Source: Wenzhouxiangella sp. (lineage in GTDB: Bacteria; Pseudomonadota; Gammaproteobacteria; Xanthomonadales; Wenzhouxiangellaceae). From it: 39,761 nt of DNA. The stretch lies in assembly GCA_007118895.1 (NCBI GenBank), contig SKQS01000222.1, positions 1 to 39,761 of the forward strand, given 5' to 3'. Below are positions 27,693 to 34,960 of the stretch, piece by piece. A program made the translations under genes and the position numbers. The notes below the pieces were generated by a model. That model had not been told where the DNA came from, searched no databases, and saw nothing but the letters and a program-made list of their open reading frames with translations. The first letter of the stretch is position 1. Every line of letters begins with the position of its first letter.

Positions 27693-27780
27693 GGTGGGGA
27701 GAGGGGGAGAGGGACAGGTTCGTCGGTGCGTCCGTACATCGGTGCGCCTGTGTGCCCGTCGGGCCGACGACGCACCGACG
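27693..27780. repeat. G-rich tract plus 12-base inverted repeat between purE and the Trm112-like gene
   Basis: A tract of G-runs separated by AGA (27693-27718) is followed by perfect 12-base arms CGTCGGTGCGTC (27721-27732) and GACGCACCGACG (27769-27780). The 36-base spacer repeats the motif ATCGGTGCG. The arms could form a long hairpin. The style resembles a dispersed extragenic element; other genomic copies cannot be checked here. Confidence 0.6.
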
Positions 27781-27817
27781 CACCGTCTCTCTTCCACCCA
27801 CTGCTACAATACCCCCC

Positions 27818-28078
27818 ATGAACCTGCCCGATCATCTGCTTGACATCCTGTGCTGTCCGGTCAGCCACGAGCCGTTGCGGCCGCTGGAAAAATCGCGCCT
27901 GAAGAAACTCAACGAGGCCATCAAGAAAGGCGATGCTCAGTATATCGATCATCAGCCGGTTTCAGGCCCGGCCAGCGCCGCTCTGATCACCCGCGATAAC
28001 AAGGTCATCTACCTGATCGAAGACGGCATCCCGGTGTTGCTGCCTGACCGCGGGATTGGCACCACCCAGTTCGACTGA
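27818..28078 (+). CDS. Trm112-like small protein
   Basis: An 86-residue protein of the Trm112/YcaR type: LLDILCCPVSHEPLRPL at the N terminus and the family hallmark YLIEDGIPVLLPD at the C terminus. It is longer than E. coli YcaR (60 residues) because of a Lys-rich central insert (about residues 27-55). It lacks the second Cys of the usual CPxC knuckle, so zinc binding is doubtful. Trm112 proteins activate methyltransferases in archaea and eukaryotes; the bacterial role is unclear. An in-frame upstream start exists, but this ATG fits the family. nadC follows after 10 bases. Confidence 0.82.
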   Translation: MNLPDHLLDILCCPVSHEPLRPLEKSRLKKLNEAIKKGDAQYIDHQPVSGPASAALITRDNKVIYLIEDGIPVLLPDRGIGTTQFD

Positions 28079-28088
28079 AGCGCCGGAC

Positions 28089-28916
28089 ATGGTTGCCGAC
28101 TGGATACTCGCCCAGGTGCAGGCCGCGCTGGCTGAGGATGTGGGCAGCGGCGACCTGACTGCCGGCCTGATTCCCGCCGGGAACACGCTTGAGACCGTTG
28201 TCATCTCGCGCCAGGCCGGTGTCCTGGCCGGATGCGACTGGTTCAATGCCAGCTTTTCCCTGACCGACCCGGATATCCGCATCGAATGGCAGTGCCGGGA
28301 GGGCGATCAGATCACAGCCAGTCAGGAGCTGTGCCTGTTATCTGGCCCGGCCCGGGGGCTGCTGACCGCCGAGCGCACGGGTCTGAATTTCCTGCAGTTG
28401 CTGTCGGGCACCGCCACCCTGACCGCACGATATGTCGATGCCATCAGGGGCACCGGAGCACGGCTGCTGGACACGCGCAAGACGGTGCCAGGTCTGCGCC
28501 TGGCGCAAAAGCATGCAGTACGTATCGGCGGGGGGCACAACCATCGAATCGGCCTGTTCGACGCCATTCTGATCAAGGAAAATCATATCGCTGCTGCCGG
28601 AGGCATTGCTGCGGCAGTTGAGCTGGCACGCCGCCAGCACCCTGGCTACCCGGTCGAAATCGAGGTCGAAGATCTTGCCCAGCTCGAGCAGGCGGCAGGC
28701 GCCGGCGCGGACCGTGTGATGCTCGATAACTTCAGCCTGGCCGATCTGTCGTCTGCGGTAGCTTCATGCAAGGGCCAGATCGAGCTCGAAGCCTCCGGTG
28801 GCATCACGCTGGACGGCATCCGCGCCGTGGCCGAAACCGGGGTCGACTTCATCTCGGTCGGCGAGCTGACCAAGCGCGTCGAGCCGCTCGACCTTTCCAT
28901 GCGTTTCAGGGACTAG
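28089..28916 (+). CDS. nadC: Quinolinate phosphoribosyltransferase (decarboxylating)
   Basis: A 275-residue NadC. LAEDVGSGDLTAGLIP opens the N-terminal domain. The active-site motifs are RTGLNFLQLLSGTAT, DTRKTVPGLRLAQKHAVRIGGGHNHRIGLFD, IKENHI, EVEVEDLAQ-type strand, LDNF and EASGGI. It makes nicotinate mononucleotide from quinolinate and PRPP in NAD synthesis. The ATG at MVADWILAQ is chosen because the longer frame overlaps the preceding gene. Convergent with the photolyase, with an 18-base gap. Confidence 0.96.
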   Translation: MVADWILAQVQAALAEDVGSGDLTAGLIPAGNTLETVVISRQAGVLAGCDWFNASFSLTDPDIRIEWQCREGDQITASQELCLLSGPARGLLTAERTGLNFLQLLSGTATLTARYVDAIRGTGARLLDTRKTVPGLRLAQKHAVRIGGGHNHRIGLFDAILIKENHIAAAGGIAAAVELARRQHPGYPVEIEVEDLAQLEQAAGAGADRVMLDNFSLADLSSAVASCKGQIELEASGGITLDGIRAVAETGVDFISVGELTKRVEPLDLSMRFRD

Positions 28917-28934
28917 TTACTACCCGAAAACCGG

Positions 28935-30461
28935 TCATAACGACTCGATGTTCTCCAGCAGCCAGCTGGCACGCCGACCGATCGCACTCTTGCGGCCATC
29001 CGACTGACGGTCGAGATTGCGATACATCATGCCCATGCGCGGATTCTTGCCCAGCCGGTCGCGGAGGCGCATCAGGAAATGCCAGTACAGGGCATTGAAC
29101 GGGCAACTGTCCTGTTCGGTCGCGGTGTCTACCCGGTACGGGCAATCCTGGCAGTAGTTGCTCATGCGCTGGATATATCGCCCGCTCGCGGCGTAGGGCT
29201 TGGAGGCCAGCAAACCGCCGTCGGCATGCATGACCATACCCAGGGTGTTGGGCAGTTCAACCCAGTCGAAGGCGTCGATGTAGACGGCCAGGTACCAATC
29301 ACAGATCTCGCTTGGCACCACCCCGGCCAGCAGCGCGAAGTTGCCGGTCACCATAAGCCGCTGGATATGGTGGGCATAGGCATTGCGGCGGGTGGCGGAA
29401 ATGGTCTGGCGCAGGCAGTTCATTTTCACTTCGCCGGTCCAGTACCACGACGGCAGGGATCGCTGATTGTCGAAATGATTGAGCTCGGCGTAGTCGGGCA
29501 TCTTCAGCCAGTACACGCCGCGGACATACTCACGCCAGCCTATGACCTGACGAATGAAACCCTCGGCGGCGTTGAGCGGCACCTGGTCGGCCTCCCAGGC
29601 AGCCTGGACTGCATCGCAGACCTCGGCAGGTTCAAGCAGACCGATGTTCATCGCCGCCGACAACCGCGAGTGGAACAGGTAGTCGCTGTCGCTGTGCATG
29701 GCATCCTGGTAGCTGCCGAAATGGGCCAGCTGGCGAGACACGAAATGACTCAGCGCACGCCGCGCCTGGGCGCGGGTAACCGGGTAGTCAAAGTCATCCA
29801 GATCACCGAAACCGTCGAAGTGTGCCGACACCAGCTCGATCACCTCGACGGTCAGCTGATCCGGCGTGAACTGCATCGGATGCCCGGGATCAGGCTTTCC
29901 CGGCCAGGCCTTGCGGTTATCAACATCGAGATTCCACTTGCCGCCGGCCGGGGCATCACCATCCATCAGGTAGCCGGTGCGCCGCCTCATCTGACGGTAG
30001 AAGAACTCCATGCGCAGCTGCCTGCGTCCCCTGGCCCACTCGGAAAACTCCTCCGGCCGACACAAAAAACGATCATCCTCGAGCACGACTAACTCGAGTC
30101 CGGCCTGGTCGGCCAGCTTGCGCAACTCGTCCAGTACCCGCCATTCGCCGGGCCAGGTGACCAGCAGCTGATCGATCTCATGCTCGGCGCAGTGAGCCGT
30201 GACGGCATCACTGAAACTGCGAACCTTGGAGTCGGGATCAAAGCGGTGATAGAACACCTTGTGACCCGAAGATTCCAGGCTGCGGGCAAAGTGACGCATG
30301 GCGGAGAAAATCATCACGATTTTCTTGCGATGGTGCCAGACGTAGTCGCACTCATCGACCAACTCGGCCATCAGCACATGATCGCTGCCACAGGTGATGG
30401 CATTGAGCACCGCATTGCGTTCCGACAATTGATCGCCCAGCACCAGGCATAGCCGCGTCAT
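28935..30461 (-). CDS. Iron-sulfur bacterial cryptochrome/(6-4) photolyase (PhrB/CryPro type)
   Basis: A 508-residue protein with the N-terminal Rossmann antenna-binding domain (MTRLCLVLGDQLSERN) and a C-terminal FAD-binding helical domain. Cysteines at about 437, 440 and 453 (NYCQDCP...DSCPF), plus one in VKMNCLRQT, match the spacing of the four 4Fe-4S ligands of Agrobacterium PhrB. HIQRLMVTGNFALLAG and NTLGMVMHADGGLLASKPYA are other family signatures. Such enzymes repair (6-4) photoproducts using light. Divergent from the OmpW-type porin gene across a region with a 24-base perfect palindrome. Confidence 0.94.
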   Translation of the reverse strand: MTRLCLVLGDQLSERNAVLNAITCGSDHVLMAELVDECDYVWHHRKKIVMIFSAMRHFARSLESSGHKVFYHRFDPDSKVRSFSDAVTAHCAEHEIDQLLVTWPGEWRVLDELRKLADQAGLELVVLEDDRFLCRPEEFSEWARGRRQLRMEFFYRQMRRRTGYLMDGDAPAGGKWNLDVDNRKAWPGKPDPGHPMQFTPDQLTVEVIELVSAHFDGFGDLDDFDYPVTRAQARRALSHFVSRQLAHFGSYQDAMHSDSDYLFHSRLSAAMNIGLLEPAEVCDAVQAAWEADQVPLNAAEGFIRQVIGWREYVRGVYWLKMPDYAELNHFDNQRSLPSWYWTGEVKMNCLRQTISATRRNAYAHHIQRLMVTGNFALLAGVVPSEICDWYLAVYIDAFDWVELPNTLGMVMHADGGLLASKPYAASGRYIQRMSNYCQDCPYRVDTATEQDSCPFNALYWHFLMRLRDRLGKNPRMGMMYRNLDRQSDGRKSAIGRRASWLLENIESL

Positions 30462-30518
30462 CGATTCATTCCCAGCTGTTGTTTTGAGAAAGCTACCAGT
30501 TGCCGCCTGATTTCGACG

Positions 30519-30542
30519 TGATTTTGACCCGGGTCAAAATCA
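30519..30542. promoter_or_regulatory. FNR/Anr-like palindrome upstream of the OmpW gene
   Basis: A perfect 24-base palindrome whose core TTGACCCGGGTCAA fits the FNR/Anr/FixK pattern TTGA-N6-TCAA. Its centre (30530/30531) lies about 41.5 bases before a likely start site set by TAGACT (30560-30565, a 4-of-6 -10 box), the class II activator position. E. coli and Vibrio ompW are FNR-regulated. A different dimeric regulator cannot be excluded, and the site also lies about 60 bases from the photolyase start. Confidence 0.6.
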
Positions 30543-30623
30543 TTGAGAGCCTCGCGTCATAGACTGTTCCCAGTGCTTGATCATCTATCGTTTGCCCCGT
30601 TCAATCAACAACTGGAGAAAAAC

Positions 30624-31358
30624 ATGTCCCCGAAATACCTGCTGCCACTGGTTGCCGCAGCCATGATGTCAACTTCCGCCATCGCCCAATCGCAGGGTGA
30701 CTGGATCGTGCGCGCCGGCATAGGCTTCATCAACACCGACACCGATAGTGGTGATCTGGTCTTTGAAGGCACGAGGCTGGAAAACTTTCAGGTCAACGTT
30801 GACAACAACGCCCGACCGGTAGTCAACCTCACCTGGATGGCGACCGATAACGTCGGACTCGAGGTGCTGGCCGCCTGGCCGTTTCGTCACAACATCGACG
30901 GCAGAGGCGCGCTGGAGCCGATTGGTCGGCTGGGAAGCACCAAGCATCTGCCGCCCACGGTGAGCCTGCAGTATCACTTCCGTCCCAATCAGACGGTACG
31001 CCCGTATGCCGGCATCGGTCTGAACTACACCTGGTTCTTCGACCAGAGCACCACCGATGGACTGCATGACGGCATCATCGCCACGGCCAACGCCGCCACC
31101 GGCTCGGACTTCACCGGCGGTCAAACCAGCCTGAACATCAAGGACTCGTTCGGGATTGCGCTGCAGTTCGGTCTGGATATCGACCTGACCAGGAATACCT
31201 TCCTGAACTTCGACCTGCGCTGGATCGACATCGAGGCCGATGCCAGGCTGCGGACCCGCACCGAAGACGGCCAGGGCAATCCGGTCGAGCTCAGAAGCCG
31301 CATCAAGGCCGATATCGATCCCTGGGTGTTTACCACCGCGATCGGCTTCAGGTTCTAA
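30624..31358 (+). CDS. ompW: OmpW family outer-membrane protein
   Basis: A 244-residue protein with a signal peptide (MSPKYLLPLVAAAMMSTSAIA, cleavage before QSQGD). The beta-barrel pattern is typical of OmpW: DWIVRAGIGFINTD first strand, PVVNLTWMATDNVGLEVLAAWPF, LPPTVSLQYHF, VRPYAGIGLNYTWFF, and a final strand ending in aromatic GFRF. OmpW is an eight-stranded barrel with a hydrophobic channel, linked to small hydrophobic molecules and stress responses. The ATG is preceded by ctggag. It is followed by a clear terminator, so it is monocistronic. The likely FNR-type control is described at the upstream palindrome. Confidence 0.92.
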   Translation: MSPKYLLPLVAAAMMSTSAIAQSQGDWIVRAGIGFINTDTDSGDLVFEGTRLENFQVNVDNNARPVVNLTWMATDNVGLEVLAAWPFRHNIDGRGALEPIGRLGSTKHLPPTVSLQYHFRPNQTVRPYAGIGLNYTWFFDQSTTDGLHDGIIATANAATGSDFTGGQTSLNIKDSFGIALQFGLDIDLTRNTFLNFDLRWIDIEADARLRTRTEDGQGNPVELRSRIKADIDPWVFTTAIGFRF

Positions 31359-31397
31359 AAGTCGCTGGCCTCCTTCCGGGAGCCAGTTCGGAATGTA

Positions 31398-31428
31398 CCG
31401 CCGGGCCCAGTGCCCGGCGGATTTGTTT
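31398..31428 (+). terminator. Rho-independent terminator after ompW
   Basis: CCGCCGGGC pairs with GCCCGGCGG around a five-base loop and is followed by ATTTGTTT, 40 bases after the stop codon. Confidence 0.8.
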
Positions 31429-31507
31429 CCATTACTCTGGCGGTGCCAGGTAAATAAGCGCGGCGCAAATCGGTTATAAAGACCATCGGAATTCATTCGA
31501 ACTGGTC

Positions 31508-32593
31508 ATGGGCCCTGCAACCAAGTACCTGGTTATCGACAAACCCTTCCCGCTGTATCGTGGCGAACGCCTGCCCGGCCTGCAGCTGGCCTGGGAATCC
31601 TGGGGAAAGCTCAACGACAAGCGCGACAACGCCGTGCTGGTCATGACCGGCCTGTCTCCCGGCGCCCACGCAGCCTCATCGGCCAAGGATCCGGAGCCGG
31701 GCTGGTGGGAAGAGATGATCGGGCCCGGCAAGCCGATCGATACCCGCCGTTTTTTCGTCATCTGCGTCAATTCGCTGGGCTCGTGCAAGGGGTCGACCGG
31801 GCCGGCCAGCATCAACCCGGCCAGCGGCAAACCATGGCGGCTGAAATTCCCGGAGCTGGCGATCGAGGATATCGCCCGCGGCACCCGGCAGGTCATCGAG
31901 CATCTCGGGATCGAAAAGCTGCATGCGCTGATCGGCCCCTCCATGGGCGGGCTGACCGCCATGGCCTGGCTCAAGCAGTATCCGCAGTCGACCGAGCGGC
32001 TGTGCCTGATCTCGACCGCCTGTTCGGCAACGCCCTTTGCGATTGCCATCCGCTCGCTGCAACGCGAGGCCATCGTCACCGATCGCAATTTTCGGGATGG
32101 CGCCTACACCGAGGATGACTGGCCGGAAGTCGGCATGCGCCTGGCCCGCAAGCTGGGCATGATCTCCTACCGCTCGGCCGGCGAATGGCAGCAGCGCTTC
32201 GGGCGCCGGCGCCAGGACTACTTTCCCGCGACCCTGTTCGGCATGCGCTTCGAGATCGAGTCCTACCTGGAGACCCATGCGCGCAAGTTCGTCGGCCAGT
32301 TCGACCCCTGCTGTTACCTCTACCTGTCGCGGGCGATGGACAACTTCGATGCCTGCGACAGCGACGAGAACCTGAAAGCCCTGTTCGACCGCAGCTTCAC
32401 CGGCCATGCCCTGGTGCTCGGCGTGGCCAGCGATATCCTGTTCCCCCTGAACCAGCAGGAAGAACTGGCCAAGGCCCTGGAAGCCACCGGCTCAGAGGTC
32501 AGTTTCCAGGCCCTGCCCTCGGTCCAGGGACACGATGCATTTCTGGTAGACTTCGAGAGGTTTGGACCACCGATTGCGGAGTGGCTGGAGTGA
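31508..32593 (+). CDS. metX: MetX-family O-acyltransferase, probably serine (or homoserine) O-succinyltransferase
   Basis: A 361-residue alpha/beta hydrolase acyltransferase. Nucleophile Ser145 is in GPSMGG, Asp309 in GVASDILFP and His342 in QGHDAFL. VNSLGSCKGSTGPASINPASG, AWESWGKLN and GWWEEMIGPGK are family motifs. The SLGSCKGSTGPAS block resembles my recollection of Xanthomonas/Lysobacter enzymes shown to acylate serine for cysteine synthesis, whereas homoserine acetyltransferases usually have VLGGCQGSTGP. That assignment is inference. The stop codon overlaps the GTG of a cysteine-dioxygenase-like gene, so both act in sulfur amino acid metabolism. TATAAA (31475) is a possible -10 box. Confidence 0.85.
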   Translation: MGPATKYLVIDKPFPLYRGERLPGLQLAWESWGKLNDKRDNAVLVMTGLSPGAHAASSAKDPEPGWWEEMIGPGKPIDTRRFFVICVNSLGSCKGSTGPASINPASGKPWRLKFPELAIEDIARGTRQVIEHLGIEKLHALIGPSMGGLTAMAWLKQYPQSTERLCLISTACSATPFAIAIRSLQREAIVTDRNFRDGAYTEDDWPEVGMRLARKLGMISYRSAGEWQQRFGRRRQDYFPATLFGMRFEIESYLETHARKFVGQFDPCCYLYLSRAMDNFDACDSDENLKALFDRSFTGHALVLGVASDILFPLNQQEELAKALEATGSEVSFQALPSVQGHDAFLVDFERFGPPIAEWLE

Positions 32594-33162
32594 GCCTCGA
32601 CTTTCCCGGCAAGCAGATCATGATCGACCAGGTGACCCGGGCAACCAACGGTGACTGCCCCAAGGCGATCACCGACTGCCTGCGGGATGCCCTGTGCGAG
32701 ATGATCGTTGACAAGCGAATCTGCCTGCCCGAATGCGTCTATGACGCCCACCCCGAGCACTACTGTCGCCGCCTGCTCCATCGCGACCCGGCCTCTGGCT
32801 GCACCATCATGGCCATGACCTGGGGCCCCGGACAGGGCACCCCGATCCATGATCACGCCGGCATGTGGTGCGTCGAGGCGGTATGGCATGGCCAGATCGA
32901 AGTGATGCAGTACGAACTGACAGAGCGCGAAGCCGACCGCTTCCGGCTCGAGCCGCGCACCACCATGCGCACCGGGGTCGGCAGCGCCGGAAGTCTGATT
33001 CCACCGCACGAGTACCACACCATCGCCAACCCCGATGCCCATCAACCGGCGGTCACCATCCACATCTATGCCGGCGAAATGGACAGCTGCTGCGTGTTTG
33101 CCCCGGTCGGAAACCACTGGTATGAACGCCGGGCACGCCAGCTCAGCCTGGATGCCGCGTGA
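32590..33162 (+). CDS. Cysteine dioxygenase-like cupin
   Basis: A 190-residue cupin of the cysteine dioxygenase family. Iron ligands His87 and His89 are in TPIHDHAGMWCVE, and the third His is in HEYHTIANP (about 143). Cys94 follows WCVE. Cysteine dioxygenases oxidise cysteine to cysteine sulfinate with O2; related thiol dioxygenases use 3-mercaptopropionate. The GTG start overlaps the metX stop by four bases (GTGA). An in-frame ATG ten codons later is the alternative. It is the last protein gene before the tRNA-Leu boundary of the accessory region. Confidence 0.82.
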   Translation: MSLDFPGKQIMIDQVTRATNGDCPKAITDCLRDALCEMIVDKRICLPECVYDAHPEHYCRRLLHRDPASGCTIMAMTWGPGQGTPIHDHAGMWCVEAVWHGQIEVMQYELTEREADRFRLEPRTTMRTGVGSAGSLIPPHEYHTIANPDAHQPAVTIHIYAGEMDSCCVFAPVGNHWYERRARQLSLDAA

Positions 33163-33214
33163 GTCCGGGCGCTTTACAACAGGGCCTGCAAACCGGACAA
33201 TGAGCTCCCCCCGT

Positions 33215-33301
33215 GCCGGGGTGGCGGAACTGGTAGACGCGCCGGACTCAAAATCCGGTTCCAGTGATGGAGTGAGGGTTCGATTCCCTCCCCCGGCACC
33301 A
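33215..33301 (+). tRNA. tRNA-Leu (anticodon CAA)
   Basis: An 87-base class II tRNA. Acceptor GCCGGGG pairs with CCCCGGC, the anticodon stem CCGGA/TCCGG encloses CTCAAAA (anticodon CAA), and it has a long variable arm, T-loop TTCGATT and encoded CCA. It marks the border between compact core genes on the left and an AT-richer, IS-filled region on the right. Confidence 0.97.
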
Positions 33302-33359
33302 CTCTATAAAACATAGGGTTATGCTCAAAAATGCCCTTCCCGACGTTTCCAAACCTATC

Positions 33360-33611
33360 TCAATGTGTAGGCAATATGTAGGCACTTTCAGATAGTGGTC
33401 GGTTAAGTCGGGCCTCACCGTTTTTAGCTTGGACTATGGCTGCTGACGGCCGATCGAGATTGCGACGGGACCACCAAATGGCAGTGACGCGATCTCTTGC
33501 GACCTCCAGATCGGTTATCAGATCCATCAGTTCATGGTCGCTCAGACAGTGAAGGCTGGGCTGGGGTGGCTGATTATGCTCATTATGTTGACTCCGTTGT
33601 GCTGACAACAT
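33360..33611 (-). CDS. Small hypothetical protein beside tRNA-Leu
   Basis: An 83-residue frame with a protein-like middle (HELMDLITDLEVARDRVTAIWW, predicted helical) but no recognisable family. Its C terminus reads into the short direct repeats next to the tRNA. It may be a remnant of an island gene or not a gene at all. The rest of the 33302-33836 stretch shows no other convincing coding region. Confidence 0.25.
   Translation of the reverse strand: MLSAQRSQHNEHNQPPQPSLHCLSDHELMDLITDLEVARDRVTAIWWSRRNLDRPSAAIVQAKNGEARLNRPLSESAYILPTH
33366..33384. repeat. Two TGTAGGCA direct repeats close to tRNA-Leu
   Basis: TGTAGGCA occurs at 33366 and 33377, an 11-base (one helical turn) period, about 65 bases after the tRNA 3' end. 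This spacing and position suit arm-type binding sites of a tyrosine integrase in an attL. No second copy of the tRNA 3' end was found within the window. Confidence 0.35.
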
Positions 33612-33792
33612 ATTCGGACCGCGGCCCTCAGTCGTCTATGGCGCAGTGGCGTGGAGTGCTGTAGGAAATTTGCTCTTTTGCAGGTAGGAAAAACCCAAAC
33701 TCCCCGGCCCCAATTTGCCCGAATTTCGGATAGCCGGCGGAGCTGCCAGCCACGACCAAACTAATCGATGCGGCTAGAAAGAACACATGTTT

Positions 33793-33812
33793 TTATGTAT
33801 ATTTGTACAGTA
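33793..33812 (+). promoter_or_regulatory. LexA-like box ahead of the terminase small-subunit gene
   Basis: TTATGTATATTTGTACAGTA matches 16 of 20 positions of the E. coli LexA consensus, including ACAG and one mismatch in the CTGT half. It overlaps a TAATAT -10 box (33811-33816), the usual arrangement for SOS repression. The host may use a different LexA motif, so this could be an imported site or chance. Confidence 0.45.
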
Positions 33813-33836
33813 ATATCCTGATCGATAGGATCTGCA

Positions 33837-34316
33837 ATGCAGAAAACTGGTCGCCCAACGAAATTCAACCGTGCCTTGGCCGACGAAATTTCTCGCCGGC
33901 TGGCAGAAGGTGAGCCGTACGTCAAAATCTGTGCCGACCACCATATGCCCAACTTTTCTACCCTCTGGCGCTGGGAGCGGAATCACGCCGAGTTTCGAGA
34001 TCAAACTCGAATGGCTCTCCAGCACGGCACGCACTTCCTGGCTCATGATTGCCTGCGAATTGCAGATGACCCCGAAATCGATGCCCGGCACAAGCGGGTC
34101 ATGATTGATACGCGACTTCGCCTCATCGGCAAGTGGAACGCCAAGAGCTACGGTGACAAAATCAACCAGCAAGTGGAAATCGAACCTGGCGATGAAATCC
34201 GGAAACTATTGGCCGAAATCTCCGGCAGCGCCCAGATCCTTGATGACGCGCGAAAACGCTCCCAGTTTGGTGGATCATTATCCGAAACCAAGGTTAACTC
34301 CCGACGCAGTGTTTAG
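33837..34316 (+). CDS. Phage terminase small subunit-like protein (Sf6 type), orphan
   Basis: A 159-residue protein. GRPTKFNRALADEISRRLAEG plus PYVKICADHHMPNFSTLWRW form the helix-turn-helix DNA-binding region of Sf6-type small terminases. The central helices include FRDQTRMALQHGTHFLAHDCLRIADDPEID, and IDTRLRLIGKWNAKSYGDKI is the oligomerisation segment. Small terminases recognise phage DNA for packaging, but no large terminase or other phage gene follows. The C-terminal tail (GGSLSETKVNSRRSV) is not family-like. An aggat ribosome-binding site precedes the ATG, with a LexA-like box about 25 bases before it. Probably a prophage remnant or a co-opted regulator. Confidence 0.75.
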   Translation: MQKTGRPTKFNRALADEISRRLAEGEPYVKICADHHMPNFSTLWRWERNHAEFRDQTRMALQHGTHFLAHDCLRIADDPEIDARHKRVMIDTRLRLIGKWNAKSYGDKINQQVEIEPGDEIRKLLAEISGSAQILDDARKRSQFGGSLSETKVNSRRSV

Positions 34317-34698
34317 CGTCCTCGATAACACCGTAGGCGTGTATCGAGCGTCGTGTTGACAACAGCGTATGACCAGTGCTTTTCCTGGTTTCTACCTGTC
34401 TGCATCCGCTTGAGCGTGGGAAACTGCCCTCAAACGGCGCACACTTTCGATTTTAATCACAGAAACGAGTTACTGGCCCAAGACACTGTTCGCGCGTCGC
34501 AGGACGAGCCTCTTGATTACGAATGAAAAATCAATCACAACTCAAACAACTCACTCGCTCAGCAGCCTTTTCGATAAAGGCCACTGGCAATTTTCTCCAA
34601 ATCGAGGATGTTCTCTACCAAGACGCGTATCAAAACCTACTTATTCTGTACGCCTAATTGCGGTCAGCCAGCAACCAACCCTTGGCCCCACAATTCAA

Positions 34699-34911
34699 TC
34701 ATCTAACTACATTAAATTGGCCAATTGCCCACCGGTCAGCCTCCTTCAGGAGATCCACATATTCGTCGGCGATTATCTTTGTTCCACTTCCGGCCAATTC
34801 GGCCAACGCCTGGCAAATGCAAGCCTTGTTCGGCACCTCAATGCTCCTATCGTTACACCAAGCGGATGCTTTAGACCATAGCCCTCCTCCCAGAACATCT
34901 GAAGTCTGCAT
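34699..34911 (-). CDS. Small hypothetical protein in the 34317-34960 gap
   Basis: A 70-residue frame with good Shine-Dalgarno sequence (gaggag, four bases before the ATG) and a helical stretch CQALAELAGSGTKIIADEYVDLLKEADRW. No family recognised. An opposite-strand frame (34513-34881) is less protein-like. The remainder of this 640-base interval is AT-rich and shows nothing else I can support. Confidence 0.35.
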   Translation of the reverse strand: MQTSDVLGGGLWSKASAWCNDRSIEVPNKACICQALAELAGSGTKIIADEYVDLLKEADRWAIGQFNVVR

Positions 34912-34960
34912 TTTCTCCTCTACTACGTTCTGCCAACGTTCCAGCTCCGAATTAAAAACC

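Noticed and set aside
29079-30092. Plus-strand frame opposite the photolyase
   Set aside because: Shadow; the minus-strand protein has all Fe-S cysteines and FAD-domain motifs.
34513-34881. 122-codon plus-strand frame in the gap before the ISL3 element
   Set aside because: No Shine-Dalgarno sequence, low-complexity Ser/Thr/Pro composition; the opposite small frame with gaggag is more plausible.
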